The notes: generated from the sequence alone by a model not told the origin. Positions 31,201-39,171 are shown, numbered from the stretch's first letter. The stretch is DNA of 64,000 nt from Tachypleus tridentatus (GCF_004210375.1 NC_134825.1:6014001-6078000), one strand, 5' to 3'. Numbers and translations are program-made.

Positions 31201-33582
31201 ATTTAAATTGTTTTAAATTTATTATATCTGCTATTAAATAACAGAAGTATATATAAATCTATATGTTTTTAGAACGTACTGGACAAGATCTGTTCAAATA
31301 TGATCTCAAATACTAATTTTAACACTGGCTTTTGTAAATATCAGAATTTTCATGATTTTAATTACATTTTCTCATAACAAGTGTTGTGAACCTGCTGTAA
31401 TTTTCATGATTTTAGTTACATTTTCTCATAACAAGTGTTGTGAACCTGCTGTAATTTTCATGATTTTAATTACATTTTCTCATAACAAGTGTTGTGAACC
31501 TGCTGTAATTTTCATGATTTTAGTTACATTTTCTCATAACAAGTGTTGTGAACCTGCTGTAGTTTCTTAGATATTATTATTATAATCAACCTACAAAATG
31601 ATCAAATAAGTTTCACTGTGATAGTGGACTCGTTAAAAGATATCTCAGAAATAAGAGACTTGATGTTACGGAATAACCAGGTCAACCATCTAAATCAATT
31701 AGAATGAAAATTTATGGGCTGAGTAAAACCGATTAATGAAAGATCACAAACCAAACACGGAAGATGAATTTTTTGAAATACTCAAAGACGGATGGCAGTC
31801 AGTCACTCAGGAATGTCTGTGTAAACTCACTGAAATCATGTCACGTTCATGTCAAGCAGTACTGAAATCCAAGGGTGTAGTGACTAAATATCAACTTATG
31901 AGATTGCTTTGTGTTATTTTGAGTTTTATTTCCACGTTAGATTATTGTAGAGAAACTTATTTGATCATTTTGTAGGTTGATTAAATTAAGAAAATCTAAG
32001 AACCTACAGCAGGCTCACAACACCTGTTATGAAAATATGTAACTAAAATCATGAAAATTACAGCAGGTGCACAACACTTGTTATGAAAAATGTAACTAAA
32101 ATCATGAAAATTACAGCAGGTTCATAACACTTGTTATGAGAAAATGTAACTAAAATCGTGAAACGTTCTGGTATTTACAAAAGCCAGTGTTAAAATGAAA
32201 ATCTGATATCATATTTAAACAGATCTCGTCGAGTGTGTTCTAAAAAACATAGTTTTACATTTTTTCTTTTATCTAATGAAAATTATGACAAATTAACATC
32301 ATTTTTAGGGGAAGCCCACTTTTTTGTCCATCACCTGTGTTTATTGCGACATGAAAGTACAACCCTAAAGTAGCATAATTTACATATTACTACATGAAAA
32401 TGCAACCCAATTTAAATTAAAATAACATAGCTTATACATTGCTTTATGCGAACCAACATAGTTAAGTTTTATGAAATCATGTTTAAGAATACTATACCCC
32501 CTTTGACCCCATATGGCCGAAACTGACGTAATTACCTATAACTCCTGTATCTGATAAAACTATTCATTATTTCAGTTCATCTTATTTTCAACTGGATTGA
32601 GTATGAGCCGTTGAAGTCAGGTGACTACGTGTTTCCAGGATGGGCCAATGCTATCGGCTGGATCATCGCCTTCCAATCACTTGTTGTTATTATCGGTGTT
32701 CTAATCTGGAAACTAATAAGTCTTTCTAAGGGTACAGTGAAAGAGGTGAGCCAGTATTCTGTACTTAAGCTGTAGCCTCGGTCTGATAATTAAGTTATTA
32801 ATTACATAAAGCAGAGTATGGAATTATTCTGTCTAATAAAGAGAAAATATTAAATTTTGTTTACACTTACTATAAATCTGAACGTTTTTTTCAGACATAA
32901 ATTGGGCGTTGTAAAAAGTGCTTAGTAATTAACGAACTCTTAGTATAACAAACCATAATTCTAAGAACACAATAAACTTATTTATAACAGACTGGCATGA
33001 TTTATAAATACAGCAGAAGAAATACAAACATTTCTGTTAGGCATTAAGCCTAAATATTGTAGATAAATAATGGTACACAGAATATACTGGAACAGTAACA
33101 CTTTATGCTAGAAAATAGTCACCTAACTCTGATGACACAACAAACATATAATGTAGTAGTGATTAGAATGTCTTGTTCTGAAGATGACATACAGTGTAGT
33201 GAAGATTAAATTGTAAGACAACTACTTAAAAGGCTTTTGTTGTTGTTAACCACGAACACTAGTTCTTAGCGCAAATAAATATGGTAAATGTATAATACAA
33301 CAATAACTTACTTACATAGCTTGTTAATTACAGCGTATTTTGCGAGTAAAATTTCACCTGAATGTAATTTTTTGTCGTGTTGACGTGGCTAATGTATACA
33401 CCATTTTTTTCCAGCGCTTCATGTTTCTTCTGTCCCCTCGGGATGATTGGGGTCCTGTTATCGCCACGAAGCTCACATCCGATGGCGTAGAAGAAAATGG
33501 AGTCAACGGAAGAGTCGTTAGGGGGAGCTCTGTAGACAATTCTCACTTTAATGTTACATACACGTTTGAATCGTCTATCTGA
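10125..33582 (+). CDS. SLC6 family Na+/Cl- coupled transporter, glycine-transporter-like (10 exons, 5' incomplete)
   Basis: Exons 10125-10278, 10658-10790, 18031-18165, 22535-22638, 26683-26920, 27707-27835, 28290-28389, 29928-30037, 32576-32745 and 33415-33582 encode about 480 residues covering EL2 to the C terminus. SLC6 proteins use sodium and chloride gradients to import neurotransmitters or amino acids across the plasma membrane. Family marks include [15 protein letters not shown] (TM5), [14 protein letters not shown] (TM6), LAFIVYPE (EL4) and LTLGLDSQ (TM8, with the Asp-Ser pair of the second sodium site). The TM5-TM7 wording is nearest to vertebrate GlyT1/GlyT2, so glycine is the best substrate guess. 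TM1-TM3, with much of the substrate site, are absent. One exon is a base short of frame. All other phases fit. Confidence 0.93.
10658..10790 (+). CDS. SLC6 exon: TM4
   Basis: Acceptor TTTTAAG and donor GTACGT. It reads [20 protein letters not shown], then the hydrophobic TM4 ([18 protein letters not shown]) and VQTSGK. A diverged copy of its last part lies 60 bp downstream. Confidence 0.93.
10811..10854 (+). repeat. Intronic second copy of the TM4 exon end
   Basis: CAGTTGTTTATGTAAGGGTG followed by TACAGACTACG aligns with exon bases exactly 60 bp upstream (CGGTTGTTTATTTAAGGGAG, TGCAGACTTCC). A short stretch before it (TGATTACACCA against GGATTATAGTA) is also alike. It is therefore a two-copy tandem duplication that crosses the splice donor. 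Confidence 0.7.
10855..11828. other. Intron sequence with a two-copy repeat
   Basis: The segment CACGTTCTGAATGTGGAGAA plus AACAAAATGGGGTAACGTATG is present twice at about 11119-11210. The remainder is unique AT-rich intron without recognisable features. Confidence 0.65.
11829..13320 (-). pseudogene. CR1-like LINE reverse transcriptase remnant
   Basis: On the minus strand, from high to low coordinates: a pre-RT part ([20 protein letters not shown] at about 13230-13300), an RT start with [17 protein letters not shown] and [15 protein letters not shown] (12880-13060), pieces resembling the QHGFR..LTNLL block near 12690-12780, and the late RT part [14 protein letters not shown] with [15 protein letters not shown] and [13 protein letters not shown] (12090-12330). 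Stops and frameshifts break it throughout, so it is dead. These motifs are typical of CR1/Jockey-type non-LTR retrotransposons. No endonuclease domain is recognisable. Confidence 0.8.
13335..13725. repeat. 63-bp minisatellite, about 6 copies, at the edge of the LINE remnant
   Basis: The unit contains TTCCTGTTATACCAGTCAAC, TTCAGTTGGTACAATTACCA and TACCTTCTTGATCTTCTAC. The 63-bp period equals 21 codons. On the minus strand it reads [13 protein letters not shown] and runs in frame into the LINE pre-RT segment [20 protein letters not shown], so the array seems to have grown inside the element's coding region. Confidence 0.93.
13726..14315. other. Intron sequence, fragment of the interspersed module
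   Basis: GGCTAACCTGAAGATGACCT at about 13972-13991 belongs to the dispersed module also seen at 3790 and 29765. Otherwise nothing recognisable. Confidence 0.5.
14316..15245. repeat. 26-bp minisatellite, about 35 copies
   Basis: The unit is TCCTTGTTACCCCAGAGACA plus AGCCTA, with ACTAGCC/ACAAGCC and CCTCAG/CCCCAG variants. It is much more GC-rich than its surroundings. All three plus frames are open across it (78 bp = three units = 26 codons), giving Pro-rich pseudo-ORFs without coding support. Confidence 0.95.
15246..15557. other. Intron sequence, no feature seen
   Basis: Unique-looking AT-rich sequence. Confidence 0.5.
15558..15695 (+). mobile_element. Diverged SINE fragment
   Basis: The B-box-like GGGTTCGAATCACCGTC is followed by weakly conserved body parts (GGAGGCGTTATTATG, GGGTAGTGATGACTAGCTG). 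The A-box half is not recognisable. Confidence 0.6.
15716..15838. repeat. Long imperfect inverted repeat (hairpin)
   Basis: The left arm, with AGACTGGTATGTTATTTCAA and AAATTTTGCGCA, pairs with the right arm, with TGCGCAAAATTTTAATC and AACATAACATACCAGTC. Arms are about 50 bp with a loop of about 20 bp. Confidence 0.8.
15839..16984. other. Intron sequence, no feature seen
   Basis: AT-rich sequence in which I find no exon, repeat or mobile element. Confidence 0.5.
16985..17107 (-). mobile_element. Third-family tRNA-like SINE, minus copy
   Basis: TTGCTAAGCGCAAAACTACA then GGGCTGTCTGTGCTGTGCC and the tRNA-like end (ACGTATCACCGTGCCACTAG). Similar minus-strand pieces lie at about 30466-30574, 55570-55675, 57395-57480 and 60855-60950, with a plus copy at about 30575-30665. 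Confidence 0.6.
17153..17420 (-). mobile_element. tRNA-derived SINE, near full length
   Basis: The tail side starts TTTGTCTTGAATTTCGCAC and the head side ends in AACCACCTGGCTATGCCGGG. It is flanked by TTTGATTAGAT and TTTGATTGGAT, a target-site duplication of about 11 bp with one mismatch. The unit matches the commonest SINE of this window. Confidence 0.9.
17693..17750 (-). mobile_element. Second-family SINE fragment
   Basis: TATAGCAAAACTACATTGGA and CTATTTGCTGAGTCCACCG match the start of the element at 8962. The tRNA-like half is missing. Confidence 0.6.
18031..18165 (+). CDS. SLC6 exon: TM5 and extracellular loop 3
   Basis: Acceptor CCATTAAG and donor GTACTG; 45 codons, phase 0 at both ends. 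It reads [20 protein letters not shown], then [20 protein letters not shown] and LAKAQ. Both the RGVTLPGA motif and the exon limits fit SLC6 TM5. Confidence 0.95.
18195..19430. repeat. Compound minisatellite starting about 30 bp after the TM5 exon
   Basis: Two related unit types alternate. Each carries GTTTGTAATCTACTATAAG and GTACACAGGGTGAGATATAA or the shorter GTACATAGAGAGATATATAA. A higher-order block of three to four units repeats from about 18300 to 19320. The array begins just after the splice donor. Confidence 0.92.
19431..22534. other. Intron sequence with only small duplications
   Basis: About 3.1 kb of AT-rich intron. Small tandem duplications occur at 20873-20950 (ACATGATCTACATCTAATAG) and 22142-22212 (TATAGAATTTAGGTTTAGTA, twice). 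No exon, tRNA or mobile element was found. Confidence 0.6.
22535..22638 (+). CDS. SLC6 exon: TM6
   Basis: The acceptor ACACATAAAG has a weak pyrimidine tract. The donor is GTAAGT. It reads [20 protein letters not shown] and [14 protein letters not shown] plus two bases that join the next exon to give Lys. The SPAWGG break between TM6a and TM6b lines the substrate site and is closest to glycine transporters. The last part of this exon is copied many times downstream. Confidence 0.94.
22575..23400 (+). repeat. 67-bp array made of the TM6 exon end plus its splice donor
   Basis: The unit is GGTCATAACGTTGTCTTCCT, ACAACCCCTTCTACAACAAC, TGTTACAA then GTAAGTGTTATATTTGTAT. The first copy is the true exon end. 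Further copies bring GTAAGT donors at 22708, 22877, 22944, 22998, 23046, 23116, 23183, 23250, 23317 and 23386; a degenerate copy lies near 22805. Reading past the true donor gives an immediate TAA (AAG TAA). Confidence 0.93.
23401..23724. other. Intron sequence, no feature seen
   Basis: AT-rich, unique-looking. Confidence 0.5.
23725..24125. repeat. Tandem repeat of about 94 bp, 3-4 copies
   Basis: Units contain TAGTTTCTTACCTTCCTGTA, AGCAAACAAAGGAGCTACAT and AACAATGCAACTACTTAATT. Outer copies are more diverged. Confidence 0.8.
24126..25620. other. Intron sequence, no feature seen
   Basis: AT-rich intron with faint repetitiveness near 24890-25200 (TCAGTTAGTA.., ATTACAAA..). No exon or mobile element recognised. 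Confidence 0.5.
25624..25742. repeat. 33-bp tandem repeat, about 4 copies
   Basis: The unit is GATCACCATGTTAGGCTAAC plus TTCTTTAGA, with small differences between copies. Confidence 0.85.
25743..26682. other. Intron sequence, no feature seen
   Basis: No recognisable element before the splice acceptor TGTGTTTCAG. Confidence 0.5.
26683..26920 (+). CDS. SLC6 exon: TM7, extracellular loop 4 and start of TM8
   Basis: Acceptor TGTTTCAG and donor GTGAGC; one base of a split codon then 79 codons. TM7 reads [20 protein letters not shown] and [10 protein letters not shown]4 carries [20 protein letters not shown], and TM8 begins [33 protein letters not shown] is almost the same as in vertebrate glycine transporters as I remember them. 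Asp-Ser in LGLDSQ belongs to the second sodium site. Confidence 0.96.
26921..27317. other. Intron sequence, no feature seen
   Basis: AT-rich sequence up to the exon-derived array. Confidence 0.5.
27318..27740 (+). repeat. Array of about 65 bp made of the intron end, splice acceptor and start of the TM8-9 exon
   Basis: Each unit holds TGATGTATTTGTTTTATTTT, CAG, TTTGCATTGCTGGAGTGTGT and AACAACAAGTATTCTGTAAC. Decoy exon starts fall at 27349, 27414, 27481, 27549 and 27641, with the true one at 27707. A shortened copy without acceptor lies near 27593. Decoys carry one-base indels or end in a stop soon after the ATTCTG that matches codons for Ile-Leu in the true exon. Confidence 0.94.
27707..27835 (+). 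CDS. SLC6 exon: end of TM8, TM9
   Basis: 43 codons, phase 0 at both ends. It reads [20 protein letters not shown] then [20 protein letters not shown] and TTR. The donor is GTGTGT, weaker than others in the gene. This is the only copy in the upstream array that stays open past ILD, so it is the functional exon. Confidence 0.93.
27845..28205. repeat. 40-45-bp minisatellite starting about 10 bp after the TM9 exon
   Basis: The unit contains AAGGTACTAAAGGTTTCAAA and TGTTATTGTTTTTTAATGATC. About eight copies with small length changes. Confidence 0.92.
28290..28389 (+). CDS. SLC6 exon: TM10
   Basis: Acceptor GTGTTTCAG and donor GTAAGG. 33 codons plus one base read [20 protein letters not shown] then [13 protein letters not shown]. 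The GMYWL..DKYAA pattern is typical of SLC6 TM10. Confidence 0.95.
28390..28806. other. Intron sequence with decayed 45-bp repeats
   Basis: From about 28650 to 28803, units with CACATTATAAACCTGTCTGA and GATAAAACTAAAACATTGGT recur three to four times with divergence. The SINE that follows is inserted at their edge. Confidence 0.6.
28807..29087 (+). mobile_element. tRNA-derived SINE, full length with target-site duplication
   Basis: The head is GGGCCTAGCATGGTCAGGTA, with a CTCGTAA anticodon-like loop. The body has GCCCTTTCAGCCGTGAGGGC, TCCCACTATTCGTTGGTAAA and GCACGAAATTCAAAACAAAC. It is flanked by ACTGACCTCATT and ACTGACCACATT (12 bp, one mismatch). Confidence 0.93.
29088..29927. other. Intron sequence with interspersed module copy
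   Basis: The dispersed module lies at about 29764-29860 (AAGAAGGTCGAAACGTTGTT, CCTATACCAGCCGTCTTGAG). A short tandem duplication (CAGCCAGCCTTCTTACGTAT) lies at 29518-29595. No exon. Confidence 0.6.
29928..30037 (+). CDS. SLC6 exon: intracellular loop 5 and first part of TM11
   Basis: Acceptor ACTTTAG and donor GTAAGT. It reads, after the split Gly codon, [20 protein letters not shown] then [16 protein letters not shown], ending phase 0. [12 protein letters not shown] is a family hallmark (usually RF..DI..MIG). Confidence 0.94.
30466..30665. mobile_element. Two third-family SINE pieces in head-to-head arrangement
   Basis: A minus copy (AAGCACAAAGCTACGCAGTC to CGCTGAACCACTGGG) is followed at once by a plus copy (CAGCCAGCGGTAAATCTGCA to ATAGCCCTTTGCGCTC). 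The tRNA-like ends meet near 30574. The flanks, 30038-30465 and 30666-31173, show nothing else. Confidence 0.6.
31350..31565. repeat. 54-bp tandem repeat in the left arm of the Tc1-like element
   Basis: Four near-identical units contain TTTTCATGATTTTAATTACA, TTTTCTCATAACAAGTGTTG and TGAACCTGCTGTAA. About three inverted copies occupy 31995-32160 in the right arm. Confidence 0.93.
31736..31975 (+). pseudogene. Tc1-like transposase, C-terminal fragment
   Basis: Residues [20 protein letters not shown] followed by [13 protein letters not shown] match the C terminus of Tc1-family transposases (W..I..E.C..L..SMPRRC.AVI.AKG..TKY). The DNA-binding domain and DDE catalytic residues are absent. The fragment sits between the inverted arms and reads outward to the right. 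Confidence 0.8.
32576..32745 (+). CDS. SLC6 exon: end of TM11, extracellular loop 6, TM12 (apparent 1-base deletion)
   Basis: Acceptor ATTTCAG and donor GTGAGC. The long frame reads [40 protein letters not shown] and [12 protein letters not shown] and joins the last exon in phase 0. The exon is 170 bases, but its neighbours need a multiple of three. One missing base near 32582-32586 (CTTATTTTC) would give the expected LLFILIFNW junction. No alternative GT or AG restores the frame, so it is a true frameshift or an assembly error. Confidence 0.9.
32746..33414. other. Last intron, no feature seen
   Basis: AT-rich; ends in a good pyrimidine tract (CCATTTTTTTCCAG). Confidence 0.6.
33415..33582 (+). 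CDS. SLC6 terminal exon: cytoplasmic C-terminal tail
   Basis: It reads [20 protein letters not shown], then a Ser/Asn/Val-rich tail ending TYTFESSI and a TGA stop at 33580-33582. The SP..DWGP motif just after TM12 is found in nearly all SLC6 proteins. The final SSI fits a class I PDZ-binding ending (S/T-x-hydrophobic), which in other SLC6 members aids membrane placement; this is inference. Confidence 0.94.
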   Translation, partial: RFMFLLSPRDDWGPVIATKLTSDGVEENGVNGRVVRGSSVDNSHFNVTYTFESSI

Positions 33583-33602
33583 GACAAGTGGAATGGTTGA
33601 GA

Positions 33603-33608
33603 AATAAA
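33603..33608 (+). terminator. Candidate polyadenylation signal
   Basis: AATAAA lies 20 bp after the stop codon. A second AATAAA at 33777-33782 would give a 3' UTR of about 200 bp and is at least as likely. No transcript evidence is available. Confidence 0.4.
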
Positions 33609-35936
33609 ACATACTTGTCTAGTAGTAGTTAAAAGTAACTGTCGAAAAGCGACTTGAAACTGGATGTTTTAAAATATTCGATTTTAAACTCTACAGTTTC
33701 TACTGCTGTGTGGATACAACATCTTTTAAAGTCATTAAAATGAAACAGACTAGGAGTAAGTTAACAGACAATGATTAATAAACACGTGGTTATTGGTGTA
33801 TATTTTACTATTGTTCACTTTGATCAGTGTAATGTGTTTCACACGATCTATTGCCATGTTGGTGATATAGGCCTAGATAGTTACTTTATGAATGTTTCCT
33901 AGGAAACGTGATGTGTACAACTATATATGTATATTGATCAGAAGCGATGATTTTTGAATTTAAGAATTCAAACACGTCCTACTAATTAGTATAACTGAAT
34001 GTCCGCATTCTCAAAAGTTGAAAGTGGTATTGAAAGTAGCTACGCTTTAAGGTCACTTTTACCAATGGTAATTTGATTTTTTTTTCTAATTCGTTCGTGT
34101 CATTTTAAACTGTAGTAGGTAATTCAGAAGGATTTTTAGACACTCACGGTGAAAACAATATTTTATTGTACTCAACCTGTTTGTTTGTTACCACGTGTTT
34201 AAATCAATACCAATCTATACCTTTCTGTAGTTTATTCTTACTGGATGTTTGGTTCTTATGATACATTTCACAGAGCTTTAGGTAAGCAAGTTTCCAGATA
34301 AGCGGAATTTAGTAATTGTGAACTAACTCTCCCAATTTACCAATACACGTTTCTTGTTGTTGTTTTTATTTTATCCTAATACTTTTCCAATACGTTAGCC
34401 AATCTCATTTCGATATTTGGCGATTTATCATTTAAGCTTTCTGATTAGCGTATTTATATTGATTTAAAGATATAAAATAATTTAATGTGATTATTAAGAG
34501 GGAAAGAATATCTTGTTTAATATTTGATTAGGGTTAACGTAGTCGTCCAGCTCAATCATGGATTTCTAATGTTTTTTAAGAGTATCATTCTTGCACGTAC
34601 TGCTACCATAAAAAGAAAAGGATTTCTATTTACCCGGTAGACACCTTATCGAACAATCTGTCTGACTCGCATATACTCGAGAAAGACTTTCATTAAACAC
34701 TTGTAAATCAGTATAGATTAAAAAATGGTGACAACCGACAAGTCACGAAATTCCACAAGTTCGTTTGGAATTGGTGAAGGCATCGTGATTGGTGGAACGT
34801 TTTGTTTGATACGCGGAATACGTGGTGTTAATAAAGCACTGTTTTAGTCGAACAAGTTGAATGATTATAGAAATGTTCACTGGCATCTTGAGAATGCAGT
34901 ATTAAGTATAAGGACTGCTTTTAGAAAACAGAGTAAACAAGTAACAATTTCTGTGAGGCTTAATATAAAAATAAAATCCATATTTGCCGGGAATTTTTCT
35001 CATCTGTAACACACTAATTCTACATATAACAGGACGCATTTTTTATTTATAACGCTAAAATATAAAGTATTCTTAAGTGAGCTGTTTCTCCTCAAATTTG
35101 TTCAGGCTGTGGTGCACGTAATTTTGTAAGTTTATATAGAATTTCATCTACAATGGGGTGGTAAGGTGAAGTTTCATTGAAAGTATCTTTATGTTCTTGA
35201 AGTGTTCTAATTTTAGAAAAGATTTTGAGTATCTGATTAATAACAAGCTATCTGTTCAGACGTGAGTCATCTGTAAATATTTGTAAATAGGATAGTGCGA
35301 TGAAGTCACAAATGTGCATTAGTAAAGTGTTATTTAGAAGTGTTTATTTAAACTACCGTTCTGGTTGTAATGTAGTTGTATTATGTTCTTGTTTCATGTC
35401 ATTTTTAGAGCTAATGAATTTGTCACTTTTTCAGTATGTTTAAATGTTCTTTTCTTCCCAACGTTTTGTCCAAACTGACGCACCATATTTAAATAAAAAT
35501 GGCCGATCGATAACAAACAAACGCTTATGAAAATCTCATTAGGAAGGTTGAAAAAAGTTCCTGTAACTGAATGAAGCGTCCGTAAGAATTTATTAAAATG
35601 GATAAAAGTAGTTATGTTCTATGTTCTATACTTGGAAGTTTTACTTTTTTTTTAAATTTCTTTTCCTATAAGTTTGTCTATAGGATATTTTAACAAAGAG
35701 ACCTCAATGGATACGTAACGACCTTTGTTCATGATGTGTCCCAATTCGTTTAGTTAAAGCAATGTTTATATTATAGAAAAATATGGCACTAAGATATAAC
35801 CAGCGACAGAAGTCAGTAAAAATAAGTACTTTTACTTCTGTTAACAAATGAAATGTTTCCATACGAACATGCTACAAACAGACCGCTTTGAGTGCTAAAT
35901 AAATAGTCTTTATCCTTGTTAAGTATGCATCGCTGT
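33609..35936. other. 3' UTR and intergenic sequence, no feature seen
   Basis: Unique-looking AT-rich sequence. I find no exon, tRNA or clear repeat. Confidence 0.5.
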
Positions 35937-36209
35937 CTGTTTCTTCAATTTCACGCAAAGCTCCACGAGGGTTATCTGCACTAGTCTTCCCTAATTTAGC
36001 AATGTAAGATTTAGATAGAAGGCAAATGATTATCACCACCCCCCCGTCAACTCTTGGGTTACTCTTTTACCAATGAATAATGGGATTGAGCATCACATTA
36101 TAATGTCCCCACGGGTGAAAGGGTGAGCATGTTTGATGTGACGGTGATTCGAACCTGAGACTTTCAAATTGCGAGTCGAGTGTCTTTAACCACTTGGCCA
36201 TGCCATACC
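35937..36209 (-). mobile_element. tRNA-derived SINE, minus copy
   Basis: Tail side CTTCAATTTCACGCAAAGCT; body GTCAACTCTTGGGTTACTCT; head side GCGAGTCGAGTGTCTTTAAC and CACTTGGCCATGCCATACCC. The TGATTCGAACC B box is intact. Confidence 0.9.
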
Positions 36210-36573
36210 CACCCTAGTTGGTGTAATATAACGTAAGCTAATTCATTTTGATATGAGAAGAAACGAGAATAGAGAAAAAGTCAAATATTTTGACCTAATT
36301 TAGTCCTAAAATCTATTACTGTACTTAATGCTCAAAAATCATGTACAATTTGTTTTTTATTAACCAAAATCTTTGTTTTAGTTTTACTAAGATACAGTTC
36401 CCAATGCCAGAGGTTAGTTCCAACATGCATACATGTTACAGAGAATGCTCGATTTACAGTATCGTAAAATCTAGCTATAAGGATGCATATCGCATTACAT
36501 GTATACATAAGACATGAAATATATATAAAACTATACATACAAAAGAAAATTATTTTTGTTTTTATTTTCATTA

Positions 36574-36808
36574 GGGCCCGGCACAGCCAAGTGGTTAAGG
36601 CGTTCAACTCGTAATCTGAAGGTCGCGGGTTCGAATCTCTTTCGCGTCAAACATGCTCGCCCTTTCAGCTGTGGGGGCATTATAATGTCACGGTCAATCC
36701 TCCTATTCGTTGATAAAATAGTGACTCAAGAGTTGGCGGAGGGCAGTGATGACTAGTTGCTTTCCCTCTAGTCTTACACTGATGTAGGTTTGCACGAAAA
36801 ACAAAACA
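36574..36808 (+). mobile_element. tRNA-derived SINE, plus copy with short internal deletion
   Basis: The head is GGGCCCGGCACAGCCAAGTG with GGGTTCGAATCTC as B box. The body lacks the AAATTAGGGACGG... segment before the tail (CTTACACTGATGTAGGTTTG). It lies about 360 bp from a minus copy, giving an inverted SINE pair. Confidence 0.9.
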
Positions 36809-38389
36809 GCCTTTTCCTTAAAAGTTTCTGGTATTTAAAATCACAAATTTACATTTACAAATAATCTCTAATATAATCTAGTAAAGAACCCAATAAATAA
36901 TTATTGTTCATGTGACAACAGAACAAACATAATGAAACTTTACTGTTGTTTGTTTCAAAAATCTGATGGTATTTCAAAAAGTGTGAACGCTACGCTCTTT
37001 AGAAATAGATAAAATAATATTTATTTCAAAGAGTGTGAAATTTACGTTCTTTAAAACATACATGACATTTGTTTTTAAAAAGTGAAACGCTCTTTAAAAA
37101 ACATAAAACATAATATTTATTTCAAAAAAGTCTGAAATTCAGTTTCTGTGAAATGACAACACACATTAGTTGTGCAGACTAACTCGTCTCACGAAAACAG
37201 TTTGATAGATATTAATATAAACTAATTGTTAACTTTCATCAGGGTTTATTATAGTAATGTAAATTAATTAATATTAATATAGTTTTGTTTAGAGTCGTGT
37301 AATCTTTGTTAATTATATCCTTCTAATTTTTAACTCATTATTCATTGTAGCACTATTTGAACTTGGTGGTGTTATACAGTTACTTTGGTTTGTCAGTTGC
37401 ATGTGTGTGTATGTATATATATATTATAGGAATAAACAAATAAACACATAATGTTGTCATAGCGAAAACTGTCACCAATCAAAAACCCAGGGAGTGAAAT
37501 CTTCATCTAAATAATACAGAAGGAAAAAGAAATGTTAGAGAACCTATAAGTTTTAATTATATTCAGTTATACACTAGCGACGGAGAGAATATAGAATATA
37601 TTTAAATCGAAATGAAGTAAATAGAAGCATATTTGTATCGCTGCTAGGAGTAACGAGAAAGAGAAATTGGAACTTTTGTTAATAATAAAATCTGCTGGTA
37701 CTTTAGTTAATTTGCTGGTACGGTACATTAGTTAATCTGCTGGTACATTAGTTCTATCTATTATAACAAATGTACTTGGGAAAAACATCTGTGAAACTAC
37801 ACAACGTTTCCACATGTTGAATTTATATAATAACAAACTACGAGAAGTTTCGCAGACAATGAACTAATTAGGATGTTATATAGGTAAAAACGACTGGTAT
37901 GGATAGAGAAAGAACTATATAGAGGAGCGAACAACGTTTCGACCTTCTTCGGTCATTGTCAGGTTCACGGATAATTAGAATAATATGTAAACAGTAAACT
38001 GATATATAGCTTTTTTATGTTATTAATAGGTTTATATGTCAGTCTATCTAGTAACTTTGATGTTTTGTAAAATTCGTCTTTATAGCTAGGATCAAATATA
38101 TGTATCGATAAAAAAGTAAAATAAAGAATCATTATAAATTATGTTTTCTCTTGGTTTTCATGGATATTCATAATTTAAATCACAAAACACACAAGAAGTT
38201 TTATTCTCTTAAGACTTTGTTGGATTAATTCTTTATATTGTCTGATAATAGAATATGAAATAGGGTATAAAACATTGTGTTAGAATAACCAGATCTTGAA
38301 ATATTCACTGTAAGCTCAGTATATTTATGATATCATTTAAGTGAGAACTGGGTGATATAAAAATCCTTATACATATTACAGATTATAAC
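36809..38389. other. Intergenic sequence with a few weak repeats
   Basis: Decayed units (TTTCAAAGAGTGTGAAATTT) lie at 36955-37145. CTGGTACATTAGTTAATCTG recurs at 37690-37755. The module AACGTTTCGACCTTCTTCGG with TCAGGTTC lies at 37928-37978, a relative of the dispersed palindromic module. Confidence 0.55.
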
Positions 38390-38650
38390 ATAGTTCCTTT
38401 GCACAAATTGTGCCAGTTTCGGGAAATTAGAAAATACCCTTACAGTAAATGGTGCCAGTTATAGAAGAAGATGAAATACCCTTACAGTAAATGGTTCCAG
38501 TTATAGAAAAAGATGAAATACCCTTACAGTAAATGGTTCCAGTTATAGAAGAAGATGAAATACCCTTACAGTAAATGGTTCCAGTTATAGAAGAAGATGA
38601 AATACCCTTACAGTAAATGGTGTCGGTTTTAGAAAATGTGAAATACACGT
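38390..38650. repeat. 42-bp minisatellite, about 6 copies, with a long decayed tail
   Basis: The unit is AAATACCCTTACAGTAAATG plus GTTCCAGTTATAGAAGAAGATG. Degraded units (for example CACTAAATAGTTCCAGATGC, CAAAATAGTGTCAATGGTAT) can be followed to about 40870, so the original array was probably over 2 kb. Confidence 0.88.
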
Positions 38651-39171
38651 ACAGTAAATGGTGCTAATTTCAGAACAAAGAAAATTCCTTTGCACAAAAC
38701 AATGCCAGATGTTAGGCTCAACACAATTCCATTGCGCCAAAGAGTATTATTTGAAAGGCTTAATGCACTTAAACAAAATAGATGCGGTTGTAGGATACAA
38801 AATGCATCAACATATAGTAATGTAAGATTTTTTGTACCATTTGCAATACATGAAAGAATTTTCTTGTATAAAATATTACTGGTTATCGGAACATAAAAAC
38901 ACCAGCTAATATTATTCGCAGGATATAAAAATATTTTGTACAGAAACAAATGTCAGTTACAAAATGAAACAAATCTTATTGTACAGAATATTAACCAGGA
39001 ATGACGAAACCCTTGCAACGAATAGTGTCATTATCAGATCATTGCAGAATTCTGTTGAAAAACATAGTAATAATTGCAGAATAAACTATTTCTTGAATAA
39101 ATTATGTTATTTAAAAGAAAAACAATATTATCTTAAACGAAGTGTTGCTTCTTACAGAACATAACCTTGTA

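Larger units (their letters stand above)
31174..32337 (+). mobile_element. Tc1-like DNA transposon remnant with long terminal inverted repeats
   Basis: Left end CAGGGCTGGGCAAAAGCAAG and right end (complement) CAGGTGATGGACAAAAAAGT are alike. Inside both arms GAACGTACTGGACAAGATCT, or its complement, and a 54-bp tandem repeat are present in opposite orientation. The middle keeps only the C-terminal end of a Tc1 transposase, so it cannot be autonomous. No clear TA duplication was found at the ends I chose. Confidence 0.75.

Noticed and set aside
33328..33612. Minus-strand open frames over the last SLC6 exon
   Set aside because: Antisense shadow of a conserved, well-spliced plus-strand exon.
36574..36650. 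tRNA-Thr(CGT)-like gene at SINE heads (also at 28807 and 40394)
   Set aside because: A and B boxes and a CTCGTAA loop are present, but each is the head of a SINE with the same body and tail and mismatched stems; not functional tRNA genes.
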